This document shows positions 7,901-15,775 of a stretch of DNA of 64,000 bases, in pieces. The notes under the pieces are model-generated. The model was not told the DNA's origin, made no database searches, and was given only the letters and a program-made list of their open reading frames with translations. The DNA comes from Shewanella mangrovi (GTDB taxonomy: Bacteria > Pseudomonadota > Gammaproteobacteria > Enterobacterales > Shewanellaceae): contig NZ_JPEO01000014.1 of NCBI RefSeq assembly GCF_000753795.1, forward strand, positions 27,858 to 91,857, written 5' to 3'. Position numbers and translations under genes: made by a program. Numbering within the stretch: the first letter of the stretch is position 1; each line of letters begins with the position of its first letter.

Positions 7901-8209
7901 GTGAACACGTCAGCTTATACGCATCAACCATTACTCGTGACAAAACCAAACACTACACAGGCGATGCACTATTTAATTGCCGAAATAGAGCAACAAATTC
8001 CGCTGAATATTAGTGACGCCAATATGTGTGGTGGCAAATGCCAAGGCTGCCCGAAAAAGATGTTGGAGATGCTCGACAGTGAGTTGAGTTATTGGAAATA
8101 TGCTGACCAGTCCATTGTACCGTCGCTGGCAGATCTCAATCGACTGGCAAAACTCGCCAAGCGCACTCACAGAGTGTTCAGCAAAAATGGCCTAATACCA
8201 TCCGGTTAA
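7901..8209 (+). CDS. Hypothetical protein with C-x3-C-x2-C motif
   Basis: A 102-residue small protein with a cysteine cluster (CGGKCQGC, about residues 43-50) that looks like a metal-binding knuckle, in an otherwise helical soluble protein (MLEMLDSELSYWKYADQ, DLNRLAKLAKRTHRVF). The start is uncertain: GTG at 7901 gives the full frame and an ATG at 7964 begins the more conserved-looking part; neither has a strong Shine-Dalgarno. It converges on the PLP-enzyme gene with five bases between them. Function unknown. Confidence 0.6.
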   Translation: MNTSAYTHQPLLVTKPNTTQAMHYLIAEIEQQIPLNISDANMCGGKCQGCPKKMLEMLDSELSYWKYADQSIVPSLADLNRLAKLAKRTHRVFSKNGLIPSG

Positions 8210-8214
8210 CACCA

Positions 8215-9123
8215 TTAGAAGCACTGCGGATATTTTCGTTGGTAGCGCGGTAATATGCTCTGATTTCCCAATACGCCCCCCTGATGCAGATACATCATTG
8301 GCATCGTGATTTGTTCTGCGACTTGTAACAACATCATCCACCCTAGCGGGTCATAGAGTAGTTCAAACGTAATACCAGTATGATTGAGCTGCTGCCACAG
8401 CGTTAAAAACTCCAGATAGCATTTCCCAAAATGGTACTTCTTGGGAGGCGCTACAATCATGGGATGAAGAGAAGTATCGGCACATAACTGCGTAAACTGC
8501 TGCTGCAGATATTCGGCGTCGCCTACAACGGGGCAAGTATAAACGTGGATATTCAACCGATGTTGAGTGAAATATTTTGCTAAAAATAACGCAGTCGTCC
8601 CTGTACCGGCAGGCAAAAACAGGGCGAGTTCATCAATCAGGTGTTGTTTACACCAAACTGCAATTTCCTCTGCTAACTTACTTACGCCATATTCCGCTTC
8701 AGCGACGCGGCCACCTTCAGCAATCAATAAACAGTGTTCATCGTGAGCAGCCAAACTACGTAAATAGCTTTCAATCTGCACACCGCCGCGGACAGGCGCC
8801 ACAATAACATTCGCGCCCATAGCGCAAGCAGCGGCATAGTTACCTGAAGGGCTTTGCATTAACATTTGCGGCAAATGATCCACATAGAAATCAAGCTGCC
8901 ATCCCTTCAATTGACACAAAGCCGCTAAAGAGTAGAGCGAATTTGCTTGGGCAGAACCATAACCCAACACCTTTTCTACTCCATCAAACGCATGTTCAAG
9001 GAAATAAAGAAACTTACGCGCTTTATTACCCGAGAACTGTGGATGTAGCAGATCGTCACGCTTTATAAATATGGTGTGCTTGCCCAGCGTTATCTGTTCT
9101 ACAGGTGAGTTTGCTAATTGCAT
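8215..9123 (-). CDS. ACC deaminase / D-cysteine desulfhydrase family PLP enzyme
   Basis: A 302-residue fold-type II PLP enzyme. The N-terminal IFIKRDDLLHPQFSGNKARKF contains the expected Schiff-base lysine (SGNKxRK). 'GYGSAQANSLYSLAALC' and 'LFLPAGTGTTALF' are the substrate and phosphate-binding loops. Members deaminate 1-aminocyclopropane-1-carboxylate or degrade D-cysteine to pyruvate, H2S and ammonia; in marine gammaproteobacteria the D-cysteine activity is more plausible. It is slightly short for the family (about 330) but appears complete. No substrate-specific residue was used to decide. Confidence 0.85.
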   Translation of the reverse strand: MQLANSPVEQITLGKHTIFIKRDDLLHPQFSGNKARKFLYFLEHAFDGVEKVLGYGSAQANSLYSLAALCQLKGWQLDFYVDHLPQMLMQSPSGNYAAACAMGANVIVAPVRGGVQIESYLRSLAAHDEHCLLIAEGGRVAEAEYGVSKLAEEIAVWCKQHLIDELALFLPAGTGTTALFLAKYFTQHRLNIHVYTCPVVGDAEYLQQQFTQLCADTSLHPMIVAPPKKYHFGKCYLEFLTLWQQLNHTGITFELLYDPLGWMMLLQVAEQITMPMMYLHQGGVLGNQSILPRYQRKYPQCF

Positions 9124-9253
9124 ATTATCGCCGTGAGGTTAATCAATTAACAATTTTACCCAGCGCAAGTTACTGGAACCAATACAAATTAGTCAAAATC
9201 GCTAAAACGGATTAATCATTCATCACACCCATAGCAACATAAAAAATAACATA

Positions 9254-9297
9254 TTGATTTTTATCAATTAAATTATTGGCATGGATATCGCTTTAAT
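9254..9297 (+). promoter_or_regulatory. FNR/EtrA-box promoter upstream of yccF
   Basis: A perfect FNR consensus TTGAT-N4-ATCAA lies at 9254-9267. A plausible -10 (TTTAAT, 9292-9297) would put transcription start near 9303, leaving the box centred about 42 bases upstream, the class II activator position. The yccF start codon is at 9330. In Shewanella the FNR homologue is EtrA, and CRP also acts under anaerobiosis there. Confidence 0.65.
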
Positions 9298-9329
9298 TAA
9301 GCTAGTCAACAACATTTTGAGGAATAAAC

Positions 9330-9746
9330 ATGTCATTGCTAAGGCTTATCTTCAACATCGCTTGGTTCTTACTTGGTGGATTTGTGATGGGACTCGCTTG
9401 GTGGCTAGCCGGGCTTATTTGCTTCATCAGTATCATTGGCATTCCATTTGGTCGAGCCTGCTTTGTTATTGGAGAGCTGGCCTTTTGGCCCTTTGGTCAA
9501 GATCACGTCAATCGAGATCAATTTTATGGTCGGGAAGATATCGGCACAGGTGCACTTGGCATGTTGGGTAATATTGTGTGGTTTTTGCTGTTTGGCATTT
9601 GGTTGGCAATCGGTCACCTTGTGCACGCCTTGGGTTGCTTCATTAGCATCATCGGCATCCCGTTTGGCATCCAGCACATCAAACTAGCACTGCTAACGTT
9701 GACCCCAATTGGCAAAACCATCGTTAACCGCGAAGCCCGTATTTAA
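9330..9746 (+). CDS. yccF: YccF family inner membrane protein
   Basis: A 138-residue membrane protein with an internal duplication: 'LGGFVMGLAWWLAGLICFISIIGIPFG' and 'LFGIWLAIGHLVHALGCFISIIGIPFG' are two copies of the YccF (DUF307) repeat, each with hydrophobic helices followed by ISIIGIPFG. TTTTGAGGAA precedes the ATG. The gene is monocistronic, behind the FNR box and before a strong terminator. The family's function is not known. Anaerobic control is an inference from the upstream box. Confidence 0.92.
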   Translation: MSLLRLIFNIAWFLLGGFVMGLAWWLAGLICFISIIGIPFGRACFVIGELAFWPFGQDHVNRDQFYGREDIGTGALGMLGNIVWFLLFGIWLAIGHLVHALGCFISIIGIPFGIQHIKLALLTLTPIGKTIVNREARI

Positions 9747-9782
9747 CCCCATCCATGAGTTCAGATGATCTCACTTGCCCAT

Positions 9783-9810
9783 GCTAAGCGCTTTTCATAA
9801 AGCGCTTAGC
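9783..9810 (+). terminator. Terminator after yccF
   Basis: A perfect 12-bp stem, GCTAAGCGCTTT (9783-9794) and AAAGCGCTTAGC (9799-9810), with loop TCAT, followed by the weakly T-rich TTATATTTA. Confidence 0.7.
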
Positions 9811-10140
9811 TTATATTTAAGCTTCAGTGCTCACCTTGATCTACTTCCTAAGCCACCAGCTTCATTTGAAAGTAAATTTCACACTATCAAGCGTGATCTA
9901 GCCTACCAATCACGATCATCCAGAGACTTGAGTCACATTAGCCCTTGCTAAAGCTCAATTTTTAATCACTAATTTTTCATGAACTTACATAAAAACCACT
10001 AGAAAAAGGTCTAATATGACAACTGGTCATACCACATAAGAAAAAATCGAGACTAAAATGTAATTAACTTTCAGAAACGACCTAAAAAATACAGGTCGCG
10101 AACAGAATTCAAAATTAAAACATTATAGAGGGAAGAAACC
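9811..10140. other. Gene-free stretch with a short operator-like palindrome
   Basis: No supported gene. The one notable element is TATGAC (10017-10022), AACTG, GTCATA (10028-10033), an inverted repeat about 110 bases upstream of the next start codon and suited to be an operator for the small secreted protein. AGAGGGAAG at the end is that gene's Shine-Dalgarno. Confidence 0.4.
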
Positions 10141-10476
10141 ATGAAAAAATTAACTGTAGCAGCTTTAGCTCTCATAGCCACCATGAGTTCAGCAAGCACT
10201 ATCGCTGATTCACTGCAAAGCGGTGTTGAATCTCTGCAACTGCCTATGACGCTGGATACTGGCGTATTAACCCGCGCTCAGTATACGCCAAAAGGTGTTG
10301 AATACTACATCACCACCGAAGTTAAAGAGAAAGAGCTGACAGAAAACACTACTGCAAGTGCATGTGCTAACCTGGCTCCAGAAGCACTGGCTAAAGGTGT
10401 TACATACAACTACTTCAACCAAGCCGGCTACCTGGTTGCTAAAGTAAACATTGCAAGTGACACTTGTGGTCAATAA
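10141..10476 (+). CDS. Small secreted hypothetical protein
   Basis: 111 residues with a clear Sec signal peptide (KKLTVAALALIATMSSASTIA, cleavage near residue 22). The mature domain of about 88 residues has two cysteines (ACANL, DTCGQ) that could form a disulfide in the periplasm. Family unknown to me. AGAGGGAAG precedes the ATG, and a clean terminator follows 14 bases after the stop, so it is a single-gene unit. Confidence 0.7.
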   Translation: MKKLTVAALALIATMSSASTIADSLQSGVESLQLPMTLDTGVLTRAQYTPKGVEYYITTEVKEKELTENTTASACANLAPEALAKGVTYNYFNQAGYLVAKVNIASDTCGQ

Positions 10477-10490
10477 GCAAAAGTTTTCCT

Positions 10491-10518
10491 AAAAAGGCTC
10501 CGTTACGGAGCCTTTTTT
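10491..10518 (+). terminator. Rho-independent terminator
   Basis: GGCTCCG (10496-10502), TTA, CGGAGCC (10506-10512), flanked by five A and six T, directly downstream of the small secreted protein gene. Confidence 0.9.
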
Positions 10519-10767
10519 GTTTTCATTATCATCAAGATAGCAAATAACCCTCGGTTATCATGTCGTTCTCTTATCACTAGAAATATCCCCTCATTCATCA
10601 CACCTCATTTTGTAATATAATTACACAATTAACTTTCATCACACCCTGCCATTGTTATTTTATTGTTGTAAAGCTCAGGGGTTATTAACATCTAAACCGA
10701 ATTATTGGTGATCCGGCGTAAAAATTCTTAAGCTTTAACGATGATTTACTAATATCTAGGAAGCGCT

Positions 10768-11235
10768 GTGCGTTATTGGCTATTCAAATCTGAACCTGAT
10801 GAGTACTCAATTGAAGATTTACAACAGTCGGCACAACAAGGCACCTGTTGGTTTGGCATTCGCAATTATCAGGCTAGAAACTTTTTAAGAGACGAATTGC
10901 AGCAAGGTGATCAACTATTCTTCTATCACTCAAGCTGTAAACAACCCGCCATAGTGGGAACGGCATCGATCATAAGTCACAGCTACCCTGACCCAACAGC
11001 CTATGATCCGCAATCAAGCTATTTCGATATTAAGTCAACACCTGAGCAACCACGTTGGTTTGCAACAGATATTCAATGGCGTTCAACCTTTCATCAGCCG
11101 GTGACCTTGGCAGCGATGAAACAACATCCGGCACTAAATGGGATGTTTCTGATTAAAAAAGGAAATCGTCTCAGTATTCAACCTGTTTCAGAAGCCGAAT
11201 GGCGATTGATAAACGCGTTAGGAGAAGCATCATAA
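10768..11235 (+). CDS. EVE domain protein
   Basis: A 155-residue protein made of a single EVE domain (PUA-like fold): RYWLFKSEPDEYSIEDL, 'GIRNYQARNFLRD', 'GDQLFFYHS', 'PAIVGTASIISHSYPDPTAYDP', 'MFLIKKGNRLSIQPVSEAEW'. EVE domains bind modified bases in RNA or DNA. The stand-alone bacterial form is widespread and its substrate is unsettled. The start is GTG at 10768, with AGGAAG upstream. Its TAA overlaps the ATG of the following gene (TAATG), implying coupling. Confidence 0.92.
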   Translation: MRYWLFKSEPDEYSIEDLQQSAQQGTCWFGIRNYQARNFLRDELQQGDQLFFYHSSCKQPAIVGTASIISHSYPDPTAYDPQSSYFDIKSTPEQPRWFATDIQWRSTFHQPVTLAAMKQHPALNGMFLIKKGNRLSIQPVSEAEWRLINALGEAS

Positions 11236-11549
11236 TGGACGCAATAAAAAGACCGTTGGTCACCTTAGTCACTGCAATTGCGCTGTTATCACCAACAGTC
11301 GCATTTGCTAAACATGATCATGGCGAGTTACCGCCTGGGCTACAGAAGAAAGCCGCCCAAGGCAAACCGTTTCCACCGGGATGGCAAAAACGCTATCATC
11401 GCGGTGATGTTCTTGAGCGTGATATCTATGATAGAGGACGTATCGTTGTACCGTTAGACGATAAAGGCCTGATTACCGTCAATATTGAAGGTACCTTATT
11501 TCGCTTGAACCAAACGACCCGCGAGATCATCGATATCTTAAGCCGTTAG
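11235..11549 (+). CDS. RcnB/CigR-like small exported protein
   Basis: 104 residues. A signal peptide ending near AFA-K is followed by a basic region with the characteristic 'LPPGLQKKAAQGKPFPPGWQKR' pattern. This is found in periplasmic RcnB-like and CigR-like proteins, whose roles (metal homeostasis, anti-virulence regulation) are known only in a few species. The C-terminal strand-rich part (RIVVPLDDKGLITVNIEGTLFRL) fits that fold. The start overlaps the EVE stop by one base. The assignment is to the pattern, not to a proven function. Confidence 0.65.
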   Translation: MDAIKRPLVTLVTAIALLSPTVAFAKHDHGELPPGLQKKAAQGKPFPPGWQKRYHRGDVLERDIYDRGRIVVPLDDKGLITVNIEGTLFRLNQTTREIIDILSR

Positions 11550-11568
11550 TTTTTGGGACCAGATAATG

Positions 11569-11608
11569 AAAAAGCAGCGAGCTAAATTGATAGCTTCGCT
11601 GCTTTTTT
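11569..11608. terminator. Terminator between the CigR-like and M49-like genes
   Basis: AAAAAGCAGCGA-GCTA (11569-11584) pairs with TAGC-TTCGCTGCTTTTTT (11591-11608), with one bulged base. A and T runs on both sides allow use from either direction between the two convergent genes. Confidence 0.8.
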
Positions 11609-11638
11609 ATCGAGCTTAAGATAACGCTACGTCATCGA

Positions 11639-13294
11639 TTAAATATGATCTGGATAGAGAGGTTGAATGTCGACTGGCACATCGCCCAAACTGGCATTGA
11701 CTGCACGCACGCCATCATCAATGTGACCGTATTTGGTTAAGAAGGCTTTGGCTTCTTGATAATTACCATCCCCCTGCACGACCACCACATCGTGTACCAG
11801 ATCTGTGATAGCTTGCTCTAACTTGTCGAAGTCAATTTTGTACAAACCATCAGCTTGACGAGTCAACGCACCTTTATCGACATAGTAACTATATTGGAAT
11901 GCAGCGCCGATACCGTGAGCTTCATGCACGCCAAAACGCATCGAGCGGAACAAACCTGCGGCATAAGTCGCAAGCAGATTGTTTTTTTCTGCCATCGGCA
12001 GCTCACCTTTCTTCATCAAAAATAGAATGTTGTAAGCGCCCATTACGTCTGCTTTGCCTTCTTCAATGCCTGAGTACAACTCTTGCAGTTCAGCGGCTAC
12101 CGTGGTGGGTTTACCGTTTTTCACAATAGAACCAGGGCCTAATGAGTGTGACAACTCGTGGAACAGGGTTTCGTAACCAAAGTACTGCTGATCCAACAAC
12201 TTGGCTTGTTCTGGAATCAAAATGTGCTGCGCCATGGGCTTCATAATGCGCTCAAATTTGGCCGCCATCACGTTGTTGAGCAATACCTTTTTCGCGCCTT
12301 TAGCTTCACGTACTTTTTCATCATTTGGCAGGTTAAAGGCAATGGTCTGCACGCCTGGTACGTTATCGCCACCGCCTTGGATTTGATCTGCTACCGCTAT
12401 CGGTGATTCAAAACCACGCTTAAAGTTTTTGTAGCTGTCATCCACCGGCAAGTTGGCTTCCATATCACGCAGATATTTCTTAAAGCGATCTAACTTGGCA
12501 GATGCATCAGGGTCTTTGATCGTCACAAAGGCCTCAAACGCCGTTTTGTAGCCAAACAAGCCATCGGTATAGTTTTCATAAGGGCCAATCGCCACTTCAA
12601 TTGGGGTATCTTTCAGATCCATCCAGGCGATTTCAGAGGTGAAATAATCATCGGTACGGAACGCATGGGCGCGCAGCACTAGGAATTTTTTCAGGCTTGG
12701 GTTCTTAGTAATCAGCGCTGCGTCTTCCAACAGTTTGGCCGCTGGTTCTAGCCATTTGGCGTAATACTGTGAATAAGGGATTGCGACCAACTTATTGCCG
12801 TCACGACGGATTACGGTGTACAAGCTAGTAAATGCCGCTTTATCTTCTGGATGCTTGGCAATCCAGTCATTGAATTCTTTTTTGGTGATGTCCTGTGGAT
12901 AGAAACCAGCACCCGGTGCATTTTTCTTATCGCCAAAGAATGGACGTCCAGCCGCCAGCGTATCCCAAGGGCCGAAGTGCTCATCGAACATATTCAGCAG
13001 TAGTGATTTATCTGAGGCGTTAGAACTGGCAATTTGCGCACGGATTTGAGGGTTTTGTTCGTTGATTTGACGCAAGTAGATTTCACTCATCAACTTGGCC
13101 GCTTTAATCAACTTATTGACGACTTGTTTCTCTTCATCGTTCAGAAATGCAGTATTAACGGGCATTTGAACTGGCACTATCTTGTTGCGTTGCTGCTGTA
13201 GATTATAGTGTTCGGCTTGAGGCTCAGCGAAAATTGCCGTCGATGGTAATGCTAAAAAACCTGCTAACGCGAGGGAAATAAGGGATTTTTTCAT
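11639..13294 (-). CDS. Exported M49-like (dipeptidyl-peptidase III family) zinc peptidase
   Basis: 551 residues with a Sec signal (KKSLISLALAGFLALPSTAIFA). The zinc motif is His379-Glu380-x-x-His383 (FHELSHSLGPG), and the second motif EEGKAD lies some 50 residues downstream. Canonical DPP III has HExxGH, one residue longer; the HExxH form belongs, as I recall, to a sister group annotated as 'dipeptidyl-peptidase 3 family'. AAGGAAG precedes the ATG at 13294, so the extra 14 codons upstream are not used. Predicted to be periplasmic and to act on short peptides. A folded element lies 70 bases upstream. Confidence 0.85.
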   Translation of the reverse strand: MKKSLISLALAGFLALPSTAIFAEPQAEHYNLQQQRNKIVPVQMPVNTAFLNDEEKQVVNKLIKAAKLMSEIYLRQINEQNPQIRAQIASSNASDKSLLLNMFDEHFGPWDTLAAGRPFFGDKKNAPGAGFYPQDITKKEFNDWIAKHPEDKAAFTSLYTVIRRDGNKLVAIPYSQYYAKWLEPAAKLLEDAALITKNPSLKKFLVLRAHAFRTDDYFTSEIAWMDLKDTPIEVAIGPYENYTDGLFGYKTAFEAFVTIKDPDASAKLDRFKKYLRDMEANLPVDDSYKNFKRGFESPIAVADQIQGGGDNVPGVQTIAFNLPNDEKVREAKGAKKVLLNNVMAAKFERIMKPMAQHILIPEQAKLLDQQYFGYETLFHELSHSLGPGSIVKNGKPTTVAAELQELYSGIEEGKADVMGAYNILFLMKKGELPMAEKNNLLATYAAGLFRSMRFGVHEAHGIGAAFQYSYYVDKGALTRQADGLYKIDFDKLEQAITDLVHDVVVVQGDGNYQEAKAFLTKYGHIDDGVRAVNASLGDVPVDIQPLYPDHI

Positions 13295-13795
13295 GAATAA
13301 CTTCCTTTCATCAGCATCAGATGATGCACGCCACAATCATGTTTAATGTGGTCTTATTCGTAAAAGCATTGCACCGCAGCAGCCAAAGGTGCTGCGCTAG
13401 GCGCTCATTATTGAGAAGCAGAACGCCGCTGTCCAGTGCAATGCCTGTCTCAGGTGCTATCCATCCGCCCACAATCAGCCCAATTAACCGCAATTGATGA
13501 AATTGACACAAGGGACATTAATCGATGAAAAGCACTAATCGCCAACGGCTTAAGTACACAAATAAGCATGCTGTTGCAGCTGCTCATTCGCCAAAGCCGG
13601 ATTAACGAAATTTCAGCAAACATTCATATCCATCAGACAAAGGTAAATTGTGATACTTTTTTACACATTTGTACGATCAAAACCCCAATTATGCGGCGCT
13701 CCTTTGTTCCTTTCTTTGCCTAGATGCAATATCCTGCTCCAGGCTCATTATTCTAATTAAATATTTAAAAATAGTTTTTATCCTGGGAGAAAAAG
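13295..13795. other. Gene-free divergent region between the M49-like peptidase and the chemoreceptor
   Basis: No convincing gene; the 64-codon minus-strand frame here lacks a ribosome site and overlaps the folded element. The region holds the promoters of two divergent genes and the three-arm fold at 13366-13444. The last 130 bases are A+T-rich and should contain the chemoreceptor promoter, but I could not pick out a sigma-28 match. Confidence 0.5.
13366..13444. ncRNA. Three-way-junction-like folded element
   Basis: Closing stem GCATTGCAC (13366-13374) with GTGCAATGC (13436-13444), nine perfect pairs. Inside it, one hairpin is GCAGCA (13376-13381) with TGCTGC (13390-13395). A second arm is GGCG (13400-13403) with CGCC (13424-13427), capped by CTCA/TGAG (13404-13407 with 13412-13415). 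The arrangement resembles a structured RNA or a repeat element. The strand cannot be decided; it lies in the likely leader of the M49-like gene. Confidence 0.4.
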
Positions 13796-15685
13796 GTGCT
13801 ACGTGACTTAGCGATGAAATACAAACTTGGTCTCGGCTTCGGTGCCGTGATCCTGCTAACCATGGTCGTTGGCGGATTTGCCATGTGGGCAATTTCAACG
13901 ATCGAATCCCACGTCAAACAACAAGAAAGTGTCTCTGAATTTAGCCAAAGAATCAGTGATGCTGATGCCGCTGGCAGTGACTTTGTGAATACCTTTAACG
14001 CTAAGTTCGCTGACAAAGTTGATGAGCGCCTAGATCGCGCTGTCACCATGATTAAGGCATCACAGGAAATCATCACTGATGCAGATCTGCAGGAGATGTT
14101 AGTCAAGAACCTGCGTATGATTGAAGACTACAAACTATTGTTTGGCGACGTGCGCGATGGCGTTGATGAAAAAGTCGAAACCGAGAAGAGCTTGCGTCAG
14201 GATGTTAAAGTTGCCAATCAGATGATGGAAAACCTGCGCAACTTGATCAGCAATAGTTCTGCCGAAGTCGAACAAGCCTACGCCGAATTAGGTCTGTCGT
14301 ATTATCGTGCGCGCTACAATGCGATTGCGATTTTATTAGGTGAAAGTTCAACCAGCGCCTTGGATAAGAGTGTTGAGCAGTATACCGACAGCTACGAAAA
14401 ACTGCATGATCTGTTGAGCACTGACGAGCAGAAAGCTGCGCTCGAAAAAGAACATGAAGCCTTTGAAAGCTATCTGGAAAAAGCAACAGATATCAAAGAC
14501 ATTCAGGATACCTTGCACAGTGATCAGCAGACCCTTAGCGCACAGGCGCAAAAAATGCTGAGCTTCGGTAAGCAGCTAGGCGACAAATTACAGGCCGAAC
14601 GTGATGCGGTAACACAGCGCGTTTATGTTCTGGTCGTTATTGCTTTAGTGGTGTCAGTTATCATTGGACTATTAGCCACTACGATGATCACCAGTCGTTT
14701 AATCGCGCCTTTAAACGAAGTGCTTAATCTTGCCCGCCGCATCAGTTCAGGTGACTTAACGCAAATCAGCATTAGTAAGCGCAAAGACGAGTTTGGACAA
14801 CTGCTTGAAGCGATGGACTCAATGCGCGCTAACTTGCGTGATGTTGTTAGCCAAATTCAGCAAAGCGCCCAACAAGTATCAGCTTCAGCGACCGATTTAT
14901 CTGCGGTTACCGAGCAAACCAGTGCCAGTGCCAATCGTCAGAAGCTTGAGACCGATCAAGTGGCCACCGCCATGCACGAAATGACGCTGACTGTGGCTGA
15001 AGTCGCTCGCAATACTGAATATGCCGTCGACGCGATCCGCAAAACTGATACTGAAACGGCACAGGCTAATCAGATTGTGACTGACACAATCACTCAAGTG
15101 AACGGCCTCAGCAAAGAGATGCTGCAGTCGTCTTCATCCATGAGCGCCGTGGTAGAAAGTTCTAACCACATTGGCAGCATTATGGATGTGATTAAGAGTG
15201 TTGCTGAGCAAACCAACTTACTCGCGCTTAATGCCGCCATTGAAGCCGCCCGCGCCGGTGAATCCGGCCGCGGTTTCGCAGTGGTTGCTGATGAAGTGCG
15301 TAACCTTGCTCAACGTACTCAAGAGTCGACGACTGAAATCGAGCAGTTAATTGTGCGCTTGCAGCAAGAGGCAGGTACTGCAGCCAAGCAAGTGACCAAC
15401 AGTGAAGCGACGACCAATAAGCTGGTCGAGCTGATTGAACGCGTGGGTTCAGCACTGGGCAATATTTCCGGCTTAACCAGTGAAGTGAGCGATATGGCAC
15501 AGCAAATTGCCACCGCCTCAGAAGAACAAAATAGTGTTGCAGAAGAGATTAACCGCAACATTATTCATGTTCGTAATGATACTGAGCAAACGGCTGCCGC
15601 CAACGTTCAAACAGCGCAATCGAGTCAGGAACTCGCAGGGCTTAGCCGCAATATGCAAAAAGCGGTATCGGGTTTTAGTGTGTAA
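13796..15685 (+). CDS. Methyl-accepting chemotaxis protein with helical sensor domain
   Basis: A 629-residue chemoreceptor. TM1 is at about residues 12-34 (FGAVILLTMVVGGFAMWAIS). A periplasmic, all-helical ligand domain of about 240 residues (HBM-like by length and helical content) is followed by TM2 at about 280-300 (VYVLVVIALVVSVIIGLLA), HAMP, and the MCP signalling domain with the conserved hairpin tip (SVAEQTNLLALNAAIEAARAGESGRGFAVVADEVRNLAQRT). It starts with GTG at 13796 after GGGAGA. HBM receptors often sense organic acids, but the ligand here is unknown. It should feed the CheA/CheW pathway, with CheV encoded at 2.9 kb. Confidence 0.95.
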   Translation: MLRDLAMKYKLGLGFGAVILLTMVVGGFAMWAISTIESHVKQQESVSEFSQRISDADAAGSDFVNTFNAKFADKVDERLDRAVTMIKASQEIITDADLQEMLVKNLRMIEDYKLLFGDVRDGVDEKVETEKSLRQDVKVANQMMENLRNLISNSSAEVEQAYAELGLSYYRARYNAIAILLGESSTSALDKSVEQYTDSYEKLHDLLSTDEQKAALEKEHEAFESYLEKATDIKDIQDTLHSDQQTLSAQAQKMLSFGKQLGDKLQAERDAVTQRVYVLVVIALVVSVIIGLLATTMITSRLIAPLNEVLNLARRISSGDLTQISISKRKDEFGQLLEAMDSMRANLRDVVSQIQQSAQQVSASATDLSAVTEQTSASANRQKLETDQVATAMHEMTLTVAEVARNTEYAVDAIRKTDTETAQANQIVTDTITQVNGLSKEMLQSSSSMSAVVESSNHIGSIMDVIKSVAEQTNLLALNAAIEAARAGESGRGFAVVADEVRNLAQRTQESTTEIEQLIVRLQQEAGTAAKQVTNSEATTNKLVELIERVGSALGNISGLTSEVSDMAQQIATASEEQNSVAEEINRNIIHVRNDTEQTAAANVQTAQSSQELAGLSRNMQKAVSGFSV

Positions 15686-15710
15686 ATAAATCCCAAACTA
15701 AACCACATTA

Positions 15711-15744
15711 AAAAACGGCTGAGGTTTGCACCTCAGCCGTTTTT
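15711..15744. terminator. Bidirectional terminator
   Basis: AAAAACGGCTGAGGT (15711-15725) pairs with ACCTCAGCCGTTTTT (15730-15744) around a TTGC loop, between the convergent chemoreceptor and dipeptidase genes. Confidence 0.92.
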
Positions 15745-15775
15745 ATTAGTGTCTCAATCAAGCCACACCGTGTCG

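Noticed and set aside
13317..13511. 64-codon minus-strand frame upstream of the M49-like gene
   Set aside because: It overlaps the peptidase leader and the folded element, with no ribosome site.
13650..13668. CRP-like TGTGA...ACACA before the chemoreceptor
   Set aside because: The spacing and second half do not fit TGTGA-N6-TCACA.
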